From Bisporella sp. PMI_857 (taxonomy: Eukaryota > Ascomycota > Leotiomycetes > Helotiales > Helotiaceae): a DNA stretch of 64,000 bases. Under the pieces are notes generated by a model. That model was not told where the DNA came from, did not search any database, and worked only from the letters and a program-made list of their open reading frames with translations. Location of the stretch: NCBI GenBank assembly GCA_021307315.1, contig JAJSPD010000015.1:310001-374000 (forward strand), given 5' to 3'. This document shows, piece after piece, positions 1 through 10,768 of this stretch (positions are counted from its first letter, which is position 1; every line of letters begins with the position of its first letter). A program made the translations under genes and the position numbers.

Positions 1-1174
1 CCATTTTAGGAGAACTTTCCAAGCTCAAGCATTCGCTAGATTTTTGAACATTCGATATTTACAGAAGTTTGGCCCATTAACTTGAGCCCCTGAACTTAGC
101 TTATTTATCCCACTGTCGCGATTGATGATCCATATTATTAGCCTTCCCCAGGCCATTAAACTCATCACTTTTCAGTTGCAAAACGTACCGTCCGTATGTA
201 TCAAATAGCCACTTCACAGATTAAACTAGTTATAGGAATCAAGGAGTACATCCAAGTAATCAACGTTGTCACATTTATCCCCTAGCCGTCCAGACCACCG
301 TCAACGGTGGAAGAACTTCTAGGTGATGTTTTTGCTAATTGAAACGGAGTTTGGGTACCTATTTAATCAACCACACACAATATATCGAGAGTAAATCTAG
401 GCAGCAAGTTATTAGAAAGAGCGATTGAAGTCACCGCCGTTCCACAAGCACTTGTCTGTCTAGTCAACCTCAGGATGAGGTCCTCCTGCACCATATCATG
501 ATAAGGACTCTATGTGTTGCACCCAAGAATCGCCAAAACTGGTCAACGTCTATTATAGTGGTTAGACTCTATATTAGAACGACAGTAGCATCGAATAATC
601 TAGCCGTTTGCGAGGTGGCTTACAACCTTACTCGCTGCTTAGATGGATATCCCAGGAACTCAAGCTGGTGTGTTACGCATGGAATAAGCTCAGTGCTAAA
701 TGGCAAATTTCTGTACTTTGTCAAAGTGAATCTTGGAATCTCAAATCATGAAATTTAACTTTGATTAGGACAGCTCTCCGATATAAATGAACGAGCATAG
801 TCGAAGATGGCCGCTGACTGAGTAAAACCTGTCATCCAAGAGCTAAATGTAATAGCTGAATCTGGTCCTGGGCTTAATTGTCATGTGAAACACACAATTC
901 CTGGTATCCTGGGGTGAAATCATAGATAAAATGAAAAGTATATAAATTATGCGCTTTGAAACTCCGGCGGTGCCTGATTGATTTATAGGCATTCATGTAA
1001 GCTTATTTATACATACTGTTTACCAACAGAACATTCCTGCTGCCATCCCCAACCGGTCTTGGAAATGATTCACAACTATATGATGTCCCAGACTAACATC
1101 TTTAAGTATCAAAGTTGGCTCACCGCTGCCAGTATAAAAGCAATGCACAATTCTATAGTACAGTCTCTCTTGCT
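1..1174. other. Intergenic stretch, no supported gene
   Basis: AT-rich sequence at the left edge. The open frames here (the longest is 86 codons at 498-758) have no recognisable motif or protein-like composition. The last ~100 bases are probably the 3' region of the minus-strand gene that ends at 1175. Confidence 0.5.
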
Positions 1175-3223
1175 TCAACTCGGGTTCTTGAGTAAGCTAA
1201 TAACTATATCTTTAGACTTCGATTCCATGTTATTCACACTAGTTTTAGTTCCATTGAGCTTTGTAAGACCAGTAGGGCCTTGAAAGATCCATGCTAATGG
1301 AGATAGCTTCCAAACGGGTGTATGCTGCTTTTCGGCGTTTATTACCACCAGAATGAAAAAGAGTAAAGTAAAGAGGGATGTTGCTCCCGGGAAGGCCATC
1401 CAAGCCCAGTTAGCCTGTACACAGGTCGCATGATGCCAGGCTTCGCCTAAAGCGGGTTCGGAATTAGTTTCGTTGCCATGTGTCCGTACCCACGCTGTGA
1501 GAATATCAGAAAAGTTCATGAACATTCTCTGCACTTGTTCAAATTCGATACCACTTTTATTATATAATAAGTTCAGAAGTGGGGGCCCCGTAAAATAAGT
1601 GACTTCCGGTTTAGAACTAAGAGTTGAGTAAGGAGGGTATAGTCCCGAACCGCTACCCTGAACTGTGCCGACAAAGTCTTGCCACAACGCCCTGATAGCG
1701 AAGGAATCGGAAATCATTTCATCCATTAAATACAGGCATTTTCGTTGTAGCAGAGAAGATGCGAGGGAATCGGGTTCGATTTGACCAGGCGGTGTGAATG
1801 GTGACTGAGATACATTGTAAGCAAGCCACCGAAACGACCCGCCTAGTTTGTATCCTTCATACTTCAGGCGTTCGCTATCATTGCTTGAAATACAGTATTT
1901 GTCAACCATACCCCATCGTGATCGTATTGAGCTCGTTGACGAATTGCTCCTTCCCCAAACGGTCGAACTTGATTGAGATATCACGCGCTCCTCGAGGTAT
2001 CCAGCTTTTATGGTAGCATTGTATGTTCGGACACATGGCTGAAGTGCGCAAATAGCTGCACCATACCCTCTACAGCGCCAGGTTTCAGCAGAGGCCGCTG
2101 TTTCACAGTTCATGAGGGGATCATTCAAACCCAAAAAATAGTTTAGATCTGAATTAGATGTCTTGCCTACAAGAACAATGGCTCTAGTAAGGTAAGGATG
2201 GCGCCAATCGAAATCTATAGCCGTAGTACACACATCCGGCGCTTCAGGGCCAAGTGGGAATGAACTTATATTAAGCCACAATGGTTGCGAAGACTCAAGG
2301 CTATAATTCAAACTAGACATAATGTTGGGCCAGTTGCCTTGAGGACAATCCTTATGGATACCTGGCATCGCTCTGTCCTGAGGCGGGACACAAGTCGTGT
2401 TGAAGAGGATGCTAGTTGAGAGATCCTCGCAGGAGCTACAATATCCTACAGTTCCAAACTCGGAGAATGTACAGTTGCCCGTGGAGCAACTCCAGAAGAT
2501 CTTGTCATTTGGATCATAGACTGTCGGATTGAGGAGTGAAGGGGGGTGGTTCAACTTGGCAAGATTCTGGTTGTTCGCCATATTTGTACGGGGCAAAGTT
2601 GCGTTCTCATTATTGAGTAATACGCTGCAGTCGTATTGTGTGAGAAGCTGCTGCATGATGGGGTCTAGTGGCACCGTAGCCACTAATATGAACGCCCCAA
2701 GAGTAGCCAGAGGGTTATGAATGTTTTGCGTCCAAAGAAGCTGCATGGAGCCCCATGGTCCATTCGCAGCGTTTGTATAGCGTACGACATCATAAAGTGG
2801 ACGCTCGGACAAGAACCAAGTCCATTGAAGTTGTCCGATACAAGAAGCAAGAACAAAAGTAACGGATGCTTTGAAAACCATGTTACAAATAGACAAGATA
2901 GCATTAATCGAGATGTGCGAGTGCCATTTTGGCAACGGTTGTGATGCGTAAGGCCTGATAGAAATGGCAATGATAATTGGGGTTGCCAGAATAAAACAAG
3001 AAGCTATAGCTTCCCATTTCCAGTGATACCAAAACGGAGCAAGGTTTTGAAACAGAGTCACAAGGCCATGAAAGAAAGATTTAGGCTTCATAGGCAAAGA
3101 GGGTAGTGATTCAGACGTGGTGAGCGCAGGTGAAACGGACTTTCTGGGAATTTTATGTGGCAGAGAGCCACTGTTCAAAGATAATTGACGCAGTGGTGTG
3201 GCCGACCCAGAAATGAGATGCAT
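1175..3223 (-). CDS. DUF3176-type fungal membrane protein
   Basis: This is a single uninterrupted exon of 682 codons. The N-terminal 60 residues are Ser/Pro-rich and probably cytosolic. Three hydrophobic segments follow: one starting near WEAIASCFIL, one around a conserved-looking QLQWTWF segment, and one starting at PLATLGAFIL. A long loop with Cys-rich CSTGNCTF and YCSSCEDL patches and several N-x-S/T sites comes next, and a last hydrophobic segment (LFTLLFFILVV) lies close to the C terminus. The QLQWTWF element followed by a GSMQLLW segment, together with the length of 600-700 residues, is typical of fungal DUF3176 proteins. The family has no known biochemical function; a plasma-membrane or secretory-pathway location with the Cys-rich loop outside is inferred. 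The start is the second of two nearby ATGs. Confidence 0.8.
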   Translation of the reverse strand: MHLISGSATPLRQLSLNSGSLPHKIPRKSVSPALTTSESLPSLPMKPKSFFHGLVTLFQNLAPFWYHWKWEAIASCFILATPIIIAISIRPYASQPLPKWHSHISINAILSICNMVFKASVTFVLASCIGQLQWTWFLSERPLYDVVRYTNAANGPWGSMQLLWTQNIHNPLATLGAFILVATVPLDPIMQQLLTQYDCSVLLNNENATLPRTNMANNQNLAKLNHPPSLLNPTVYDPNDKIFWSCSTGNCTFSEFGTVGYCSSCEDLSTSILFNTTCVPPQDRAMPGIHKDCPQGNWPNIMSSLNYSLESSQPLWLNISSFPLGPEAPDVCTTAIDFDWRHPYLTRAIVLVGKTSNSDLNYFLGLNDPLMNCETAASAETWRCRGYGAAICALQPCVRTYNATIKAGYLEERVISQSSSTVWGRSNSSTSSIRSRWGMVDKYCISSNDSERLKYEGYKLGGSFRWLAYNVSQSPFTPPGQIEPDSLASSLLQRKCLYLMDEMISDSFAIRALWQDFVGTVQGSGSGLYPPYSTLSSKPEVTYFTGPPLLNLLYNKSGIEFEQVQRMFMNFSDILTAWVRTHGNETNSEPALGEAWHHATCVQANWAWMAFPGATSLFTLLFFILVVINAEKQHTPVWKLSPLAWIFQGPTGLTKLNGTKTSVNNMESKSKDIVISLLKNPS

Positions 3224-5246
3224 CTCATCTTGGGAAAGTGTGAAGTATGGCCGTGGGCTTATTCTCAGGTATTCTAAAAATTTGTTGTGGAAAATAGTTT
3301 ATTCTTGAAGCAGAAGAGTTTCTGATGTAAGTAAAGTAGTCGTTATACTTACCAACATTGAATTCAGAGTCTGTTGAGTGTGGGAGACCACTGGTTATAT
3401 ATCCTTGCAACGGTGGTGTGGTATACTTGGGGGCTGAATTTCTGATAGCCGCTCAAATAAATGATGTGCATGATTTTGCAGTGGTGCAACCAGTATATTG
3501 CCAGGGTTGTGGCTCGCCAGATTGTATTTCCTCAGGAGAAATGTTACACCATCATTACCGCCCTACTTAATGGGGGGCTAGGTGGCGTTGAGATTCGACA
3601 CGAGAAGATCACCCTGGCCACTCTCCTGCTGAGATATGGGGGCAAATTTAGCATCAGCTAAAAAAGTCATACCTGTGGTTGTTTTTCTGGGTAATCGAAA
3701 ATTAGTACTCTTGCTTAGGGCGTTCGACAGTTCAAAATCGAAGTTTCACAAATCGCTAAGGAGGTAATGCCATGCAAGGTAACAATAAAGTAGTTGGAGC
3801 GATATTGAATCTCCCATGCTGCGGAGGTTTACCATAAAGTGAAGATCAATAGTATTGCGATGTCTTAGCATACAGTGAGTTAATGTGTAAAATATTATCG
3901 TTAAAAAAATACCGTGTCGCCCAATGTTGTAATATAAAGTAACGGTTGATAATATAGAATTCGCATACTATCCTATACAACGATAATACTAAATTTCGCT
4001 AAAAACAGTTACAAAAGTTTAACAAGACTAATAGTAGTTCAAAGAAAGTGTTTTCGAGTCGACACGACACACTAGATTCTTGATTATACTTTGAATGAAA
4101 GCAGCTAAGGAAAAATATCATAACCATGCGTAGCACATATATTATTTGGTATTGAAACAAGGATCAAAGATTGATATAGCACGATAATCCTATTATTTAC
4201 ATTGAACCCATGGGTCATTTTTCTCCTTTTTTGTTCAAAATAAAGCCTTGGAAATCCTAGATCACGAGGGTCGACTTGCGGTAGGGTAGCTTTCTGAATA
4301 TATGAGCAAGTATTCTTGGTTGAAGAGGCTGCGGAGAATACACACTTTCCGTCTGAATAAGTAGAAGTTGCTATATCCGTAAACCCGAACTTGATGATGT
4401 AACCAAGTTTATAGCACATATTAACATATACACAGTATCCACAAAGATTTCAAATAGTGAAGATCGTACCCTCAGATGCCAGAGGGCTTTCACGCAAAAG
4501 ACAGAAAAGTGAAGATGCTATCAATAATTGGCCCAAAAGCTATTATACATCCAATATTGCTCTGACTAATAGTACACCGTGGTTGCTAAGTGCCTCAATC
4601 ACTAATGGCAAACAGCGACCTGAGGAGCTCACAATATCAACTTCCGCTTAGTCATCTTTGTTTTGCCAAAATTTTAATGCCTCCTGGAAATCAAAGCCCG
4701 TGAACTGGATACTCACTGAATCATGGTTGATTTGGGAAAGGATAACAGCTCTTTTATGCGCTAGATGAGCTGCGGCATTTTTGGAATAATAGTAATAGCG
4801 CAAAAAGTTGATAGCCTTCAAAAACATGATATAAACGATTGTGATTCAACGCTTAGTTCCACTCCAACGCTAAAGAGCTCTGTGGAGCTAATAATTTAAT
4901 ATAATTGCGGCTAGATAATTAAGACGCTTTTGCACGGAACCCATGCAAACAGTTTTCGAAGCTCGAGAGTTAAAATGCATTACTTCCGCTGGTCTTGAAA
5001 CCGCCCTTCAAGTTTTGCACAAACAAATTTCAGTATAGAGAGGCCATCAAAAATTATCAGAGAGCAAGCTAAGCTACAAAAAATCCAATATCGACTAGAC
5101 AAGATCAGCTGTAATGACATTTTGATCTTTTATTCACCTGCACGTGACACAATCACTCTAGAGACAGGGGTCGTAAACAATTAAACGCGTGGTCGCGTCG
5201 GCGACAGTATCATTGTCATAGCTTTTCAACGCAATCTCGATGTACA
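3224..5246. other. Intergenic stretch, no supported gene
   Basis: This AT-rich 2 kb lies between two divergently transcribed genes and should hold both promoters. Short open frames on both strands look random in composition. I see no repeats or RNA genes. Confidence 0.5.
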
Positions 5247-5269
5247 ATGTCTCAGGTAGTGAGGCCTGA
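5240..5269 (+). promoter_or_regulatory. Short upstream ORF overlapping the main start
   Basis: An ATG seven bases before the main ATG opens a nine-codon frame (M Y N V S G S E A, stop) that overlaps the beginning of the coding region. Its ATG has a T at -3 (weak context), while the main ATG has an A at -3 (good context), so leaky scanning would be expected. Any effect on translation is inference. Confidence 0.35.
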
Positions 5270-7611
5270 TATTTCGGACTCCCGATATAAAGAACTTGTT
5301 CTATTCATCATCCAAGAAATTCAAGTCGAACCAGCAGGTGAAGGTGGAGTTTATCATAAGAGCTTGACTGATTCTTATCTCCGTCGGTACTTGGACCCAA
5401 ATCGTTCAGATAACGAAGCATATGTTAGAAGCGAGAGGCATTTGATTGTGAAATTGCTGAGGTATTTGGTAGAGGTGAGGACACATCCAATCTCAAGATC
5501 TCATTTGTTGACAAATTGATAGGAGCAGATATTGGCAATCGTGAAACGGCCAACTGGTGGACAGGGATTCATCATTGGGCCTAATCACGACAGTGCGAAA
5601 GAGACTACTAGCACTATGAAACCGCCAATAGTTGATCATGATCAAAGTGATGCAGAAACACTGTCCATTAGAAGGCAGGGTGACACAGAGAAAGCTCAAG
5701 CAGAATGTGATACGGGCACCTACACTGGAGTATGTAATAGAGATGAAAGTCTTAGTGCACAAGCAACAATTGCTACTTCCAAGCAAACTCTGCCCATAAC
5801 TCCAAGTAAGAGGCGAACTATGCCAGATGAAATCACCGACAGCAATTCCTCAAGTCCATTTGCAGCCTCGACTCCGGAACGAGCCCTCAAACGTCGGGCA
5901 TCGCCGGAAGAGCTGAGTAGACGAGCTGCACCTTCTGAATATGGCACGCCCAACAAAGCGAATACTCCGCGGCCGAGACGATATCAAGACGAGGTCCTGC
6001 ATAAGGCACCCTTATTAATCAAGAATGAAAGAAAGGTGAAGTAAACTTCTTTTACAGCATTAATAGTATAATAACTAATGCTTGCAAAAGATAAGTGATT
6101 GGATGGTATCAGCGCTTGGAAGACTGCGCCAGACCTATCCGCAAAGCAGGATTGATGCTGTGCCACAGGGAGAGTTCTTTGAATGTCTCGATTGCGAAAA
6201 ATCATGTGCATCCTGGCATGGTAGTTCGAGAACAACAAAATACTTCGAAACACATTTGCAAAGCAAAAGCCATATGGACTCCCAGACTAGTTCCGAAGAT
6301 GCAGTTATCTTGTCGAACAAGACCTCAAAGTCGACCGTTTACCAAACCGAATGCTCATTCATGAGACAGTTATCGATACCGGATATTCAGAGCTACAATG
6401 TGCCTAATATAACGGCTGATGCTGAGGTACCGAAAAGCGACTCTACTCAACACGCTTTACAAGCTGCGAAAGCGCATATACTTCACTTTTTGACCATTAT
6501 CGAGAATGACTCAATGACCCAGGCTGAGCGGACGAGGATACTTGAGGCGCAAGTGAATGCTGCCGAAGCTCGCAACCATGAGTCTGTAAAGGAGGCTAAG
6601 GAGGCTGTAACAGCAGCTGAGAAGAAAGCACAACGTCTGATAGAAGACATGGATACACGCCTCGCAACATCTGAGGCTCATAGCAAGGTCCAGGCCGCCA
6701 GAGTAGAGCAACAATTTTCTGAGACGGGATGGAAGATGCAAGGCCAGATCGATGGCCTTCGGGGACAACTTACCAGATCAGAAAGTGAAGCAAATGAAAG
6801 AGCTGAAGGCCTCGAAGAACGGTTTACTGCTTTTGAGAGGAATAGCTCAGACAACCATGAGAGCTTGAGCCGCAGAGTTGCTTTGACTGATGAGAGAAAG
6901 CGGGAACAATTGGGTGACATCTCCTCTCGCTTCGAGGCTTTAGAGCAGGAGAAAAATGCTCAGTTTAAACAGCTGATGGAAAGAGTTAGGACTCTTGAAC
7001 AGGCGAATGAGACTCAACACGAAGAGTGCCTTAACCTGGAATCGATGTTACAATTACATACTGAAGCACTGAAACGTTACGAAGATAACGAAGCTGAACT
7101 TCGAGAGTCTATTGCTGCTCAACTAAAAGCTCATCATGAGCAAAGTGCTGAAGAAATATCCAAACTAGATAGGGACACCTGTGAAAGAATTTCGGGGATA
7201 GCGACGGCCAATACCTTGAAGCAACAAGCATTACTAGCAGAAACAACGCAAAGAATAAAGGCATTGCAGAGAGAGAATTTACAAATATTACAAGCTACGG
7301 AGAAGTCCAATGAGGAAAAACTCATAGCAGTTAAGAGAGAGGTCTCGGAAGAAGCCTCGCGACTTGAACAAAGATATACAGATAAGATTAGATTTATGGA
7401 AACCTCAAATAAGGAGCTGGCGGCTCGTATCGCGCAGTATGACTCATTGTTACAGAAAGTCTTTCGAGGTGTTGAGCAACTGCCGGATATGATTGAACAG
7501 CACGTGAAATCAGCAGTCTCGCAAAACCGAAAGGCAACTCTTCCTCACGCGGCCAGGCGTCGATCTAGATTACAAACATCTCGAACCTTTTCACGAAGGT
7601 CTTCTCGATGA
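5247..7611 (+). CDS. Zinc-finger and coiled-coil protein, three exons, unrecognised
   Basis: Proposed exons are 5247-5474, 5529-6035 and 6091-7611, all joined in phase 0, giving 751 residues. Introns of 54 and 55 bp have GTGAGG and GTGAAG donors, and the second has a CTAAT branch-like site. Residues 1-76 form a compact helical-looking segment. Residues 77-245 are low complexity with Ser/Pro-directed sites (TPSKR, STPER, GTPNK). Near residues 277-306 there is a possible C2H2 finger, C-x2-C-x19-H-x5-H. From about 390 to 690 the protein is a long Glu/Lys/Gln-rich coiled coil, followed by a basic RRRSRL/RRSSR tail. The layout suggests a nuclear or chromatin-associated structural protein, but I do not recognise the family and assign no function. 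Confidence 0.65.
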
Positions 7612-8098
7612 AGACTAGGACCTTGATAATCTTACGGTACTATTTAGGATTAGCGTCTTACACAATCATTATGCCACGATCAGAGCTTGTGACGAGCATA
7701 AAAAAGCTGTTTGATTGTTGTGCATTATACCCAGGTTTTGGTTACTTAGAAACATATGATGATATAAATTTTGTAAGCCTACTAGAATATATGTTTGATT
7801 TGGTTTTTTGTCACAATATCGGTAATTTCTTCGTGCCGCTGTCTGATTGTTCATTGATCAATATTCTCGAATCTTCGTATCTTGCACTGATTGGTCATGG
7901 GATATTTTTCTCACGAAGCGCATCAGCTTGGTCATGCCTAGAACTTCCCTTGATGTTCATAAATCATGCTCTTTGTCTGCGCTCTAGAATTGGTAGTATA
8001 CATATTCCAGACCCATCAAAGGTCCATCCATTTTTTTTTACACAATCCCTGTGTCTAATCCTAAACATTATCTGTTTATAGTGTACATGGCCCCTATT
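7612..8098. other. Intergenic stretch, no supported gene
   Basis: AT-rich 3' flank. An open frame at 7608-8081 runs through it but looks like random hydrophobic sequence (many Leu, Ile, Phe and Cys) and overlaps the preceding stop codon region. A T9 tract lies at about 8031. Confidence 0.45.
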
Positions 8099-8472
8099 CC
8101 CGCGCGTTGTTGATCCAGATATCAAGCCTGTCCGTATCCTTCCTGACCTCGTTCGCTACATGTGGAATCCGCTTCCAGTCCGACAGATCGCATTGTATCC
8201 ATGTTGCCCCGTCCGCGATTTCTCAGCCGAGCTCGTTCGTGATGGCTTCTTTGGCGCCTTTGACCACTTCTTCTGAGACGGGTGGAATATACCAGTTGGT
8301 TATATTGTGCTTAAGCAGGGTGCAAGTACACCCATAACCGATGCCTTCGCTTCCACCTGTTACGACAGCCACCTTTCTGGCGAGATCTGGCACATCGTCT
8401 CATGTGAACTGGTGGAGCTTAAGCACTGAGCTACGCCACCGAAATTGTCCCCAATTGTATTCTTCATAAAGC
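8099..8472 (-). pseudogene. 5' fragment of a short-chain dehydrogenase/reductase
   Basis: Read on the minus strand from about 8472, one frame gives an N-terminal segment (NWGQFRWR...LKLHQFT), a stop, then DDVPDLARKVAVVTGGSEGI. This carries the SDR Rossmann fingerprint TGGSEGIGYG, followed by CDLSDW and LDIWINN, which match the acidic-residue and NNAG positions of classical SDRs. The frame has a TGA where a Trp is expected (FT-W-DDVPDL), a second TGA in a loop (NELG-stop-EIADG), and a stop just after the NN motif. Nothing of the catalytic Ser-Tyr-Lys half remains downstream. This is a truncated, inactivated copy. The W-to-TGA change is a G:C to A:T transition; the second stop is not clearly so. 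Confidence 0.8.
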
Positions 8473-10768
8473 CTTACCACAATGCAAAGAATGGCCTCTG
8501 ATTGAGTAAGGGTTGATCCGGATCTTTACCTTAATTGTGTCCATTGTTGAAGATGACGGAGTTTGAGCAGGTGATTTTGTCCGTTGTAATGGGGGTGTCG
8601 AGTAAGTTCTCGTATAACTGCCTTTGATATCAAGTGTCAAGCAAATAGCCTGTGGATGCGTTTTTGAGCTGAACGCGGCAGTTGTTTGGCTTATAATATC
8701 AGACGTTTTCAAGAAAACACGCATTGCATGTGGTCACCACTTTCTCTCCTAGCAGACCAATAGCTGAGTATTATAATGCATTTAATCCAAGGTATTGCAG
8801 CATTAATTATATCGTCACTTTTAAAAGCAACATACGATTAAATAAGCGCTCCCAATCTTTTGATCAAGTACAAGGCGTCGAGCGTATGTTCCCAGTCATT
8901 GGCCAAACGAGCCAAGCCAAGGCGTAGAGGGTTTGGACTAACACAATCTTACTTAACGCTTCTCAGTGGGGTTAAAAGACAGAACTGATAATTGTCTAAG
9001 TGCAGTTAGCTCGGTTGCCTTGGTTGACGCACTAGAGAGCAATGTCATAGGCGAGGCGAGTTGACGTCTTCCCAAACAACCACGTCGAAACTCTACAAAT
9101 CGCCATATTCATAGCCATTATTTATAAACAGCCTCAACCCCAATCCAAATCCTTCATTCAGGCAACCCGGGTCTGTGGTTGCGCTTTTCAACATGGAGAA
9201 GCTCCGCGCCAGTAGAGATCTGAGTTTAGCTTCACCGGCTGTTGCGTATATAGACTGTTGCTTATTCACAAGTCGTCCCCAAATGCCATCCACGGCTTGC
9301 CTCGCAAGTATCTCACGGGTCTTCCGCCGGCAAAGTAGGATAGCGGTGACCATATGCCGTCAGCATCCAAGAATGCCCACCAACACACCCACCAAAGAAC
9401 CCGGACTCGCAGATACGTGCCCGTCCATATTTCTTAGAGCTATACTCACCCATAACACTCGGTATGCGCTTGCTTCTAACCCCGTCCCCTTCCTCGCCAC
9501 CACCACCCACCCGTCATTTTTCAACCTCTGTCTCTTAACGCAAAGCCATGCAATAAAACCACGATAATCACGTACGCAACCTGTACCATCCCCACCGCGA
9601 GATTCGCTGCGCCAAGTCGTGACTTCTCCGTCCGGATAGCTGTTCAAGATAAAGGTCCGTGGTGCGTGGCGGCGCCGAGGAAGTATTGCTTGCTGCAGAC
9701 CGTTTCCCATCTTTTTGTTAAGGGTTTCTGATTTAATAGCGGTGCTGCTATAAACAAAGAACCCCCCCAAAAAAGAGTTCCCCGCCCAAAAAAGAAAGGT
9801 AAATCAATAACCTGGGGTACTGTATGTTCAGCAGATAGAGATATCTCCGGGAAGGGTTCTCAAAGCCAGATGATCCCCGCTTGGGTATGCAAGCCAAGCT
9901 GAACCTATATTGAATATGTATATGCCCTCCGGTCTTTCGAAAGCAACCTTGCCTCCCCAAATGTACACATGTGGTGCGGAATGTACATCAAAGCTTGGTA
10001 TGTACCTGGGTAGCCTGAGAGCGGGTCAATCCTGGGCTCCATACCATGCTCCATGCTCTTATGTACCACCTTAAACACATAAAGTTTGCATTGGCTTCGT
10101 TCATCTTCTTACTTGAAAATGCAGCTACAGGCGGCCTGGTGAAATAAGAAGTTGAAGTTAAGATCACATTTATATAGAGCCAAGGTCCAAGGACAGTCTG
10201 TAACTTTTAGTTGCTACGTTCAGCTATCTGTTCCATACCAGACAAAAGGAAGATCCTTTCAATCCGATCCCTGCCATTCTTTTGAAAGAAGACGGCACCA
10301 TCCCTGATCATAATACGTCCTAATACACATGAATTTCGTAATGAAAAGGGCAATAAGCGTGCCTGATTTTTGCTCTCCCCCGCTCCACCTCCACCATTCC
10401 CCAATATTGCAGAAGTGATCCCCCAAATGGCGGCCAATATACAACAAAAAATCCACCAAACTGCCATTTCCAAAAGCCATTCCAAAAGTTGGGTATAATT
10501 GCCACATCACAGATGAGAATCCATAGATATGTGCAAGAAGAAGAAAAGCGTATCCATATATTTATAAGTTAGGGCATATGTATTGGTCGAGCGGCCCTCG
10601 TATTTTAGTGATTACGTATATCCAGACGTATTAGGAATATGGTATAATAATAAAGCCATGAGCAAGAAGTTGAAGGTGCCGATCCGTAATGAAAGGCCAA
10701 ACGGTGCTGGGCCGTTGTACAAGTTGAAGTATGAACAGGTCGAAGGTAGATCCAATGATTAAGGATGC
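8473..10768. other. Gene-poor stretch with one unexplained open frame
   Basis: No gene is supported. On the minus strand 9770-9093 one frame is open for 135 codons (9770-9363), has a single TGA, then continues for a further 86 codons in the same frame (9353-9093) with a small hydrophobic stretch GVLVGILG just before the stop. It could be a decayed or spliced gene, but nothing in it is recognisable. Around 9765-9800 there are A/C homopolymer runs. The right end is probably the 3' untranslated region of the SUN-family gene. Confidence 0.3.

Noticed and set aside
498..758. 86-codon open frame at the left edge
   Set aside because: No motif, random-looking composition, and no splice context that would extend it.
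7608..8081. 157-codon hydrophobic open frame
   Set aside because: It starts four bases before the end of the previous gene and looks like AT-rich non-coding sequence read in frame; no family features.
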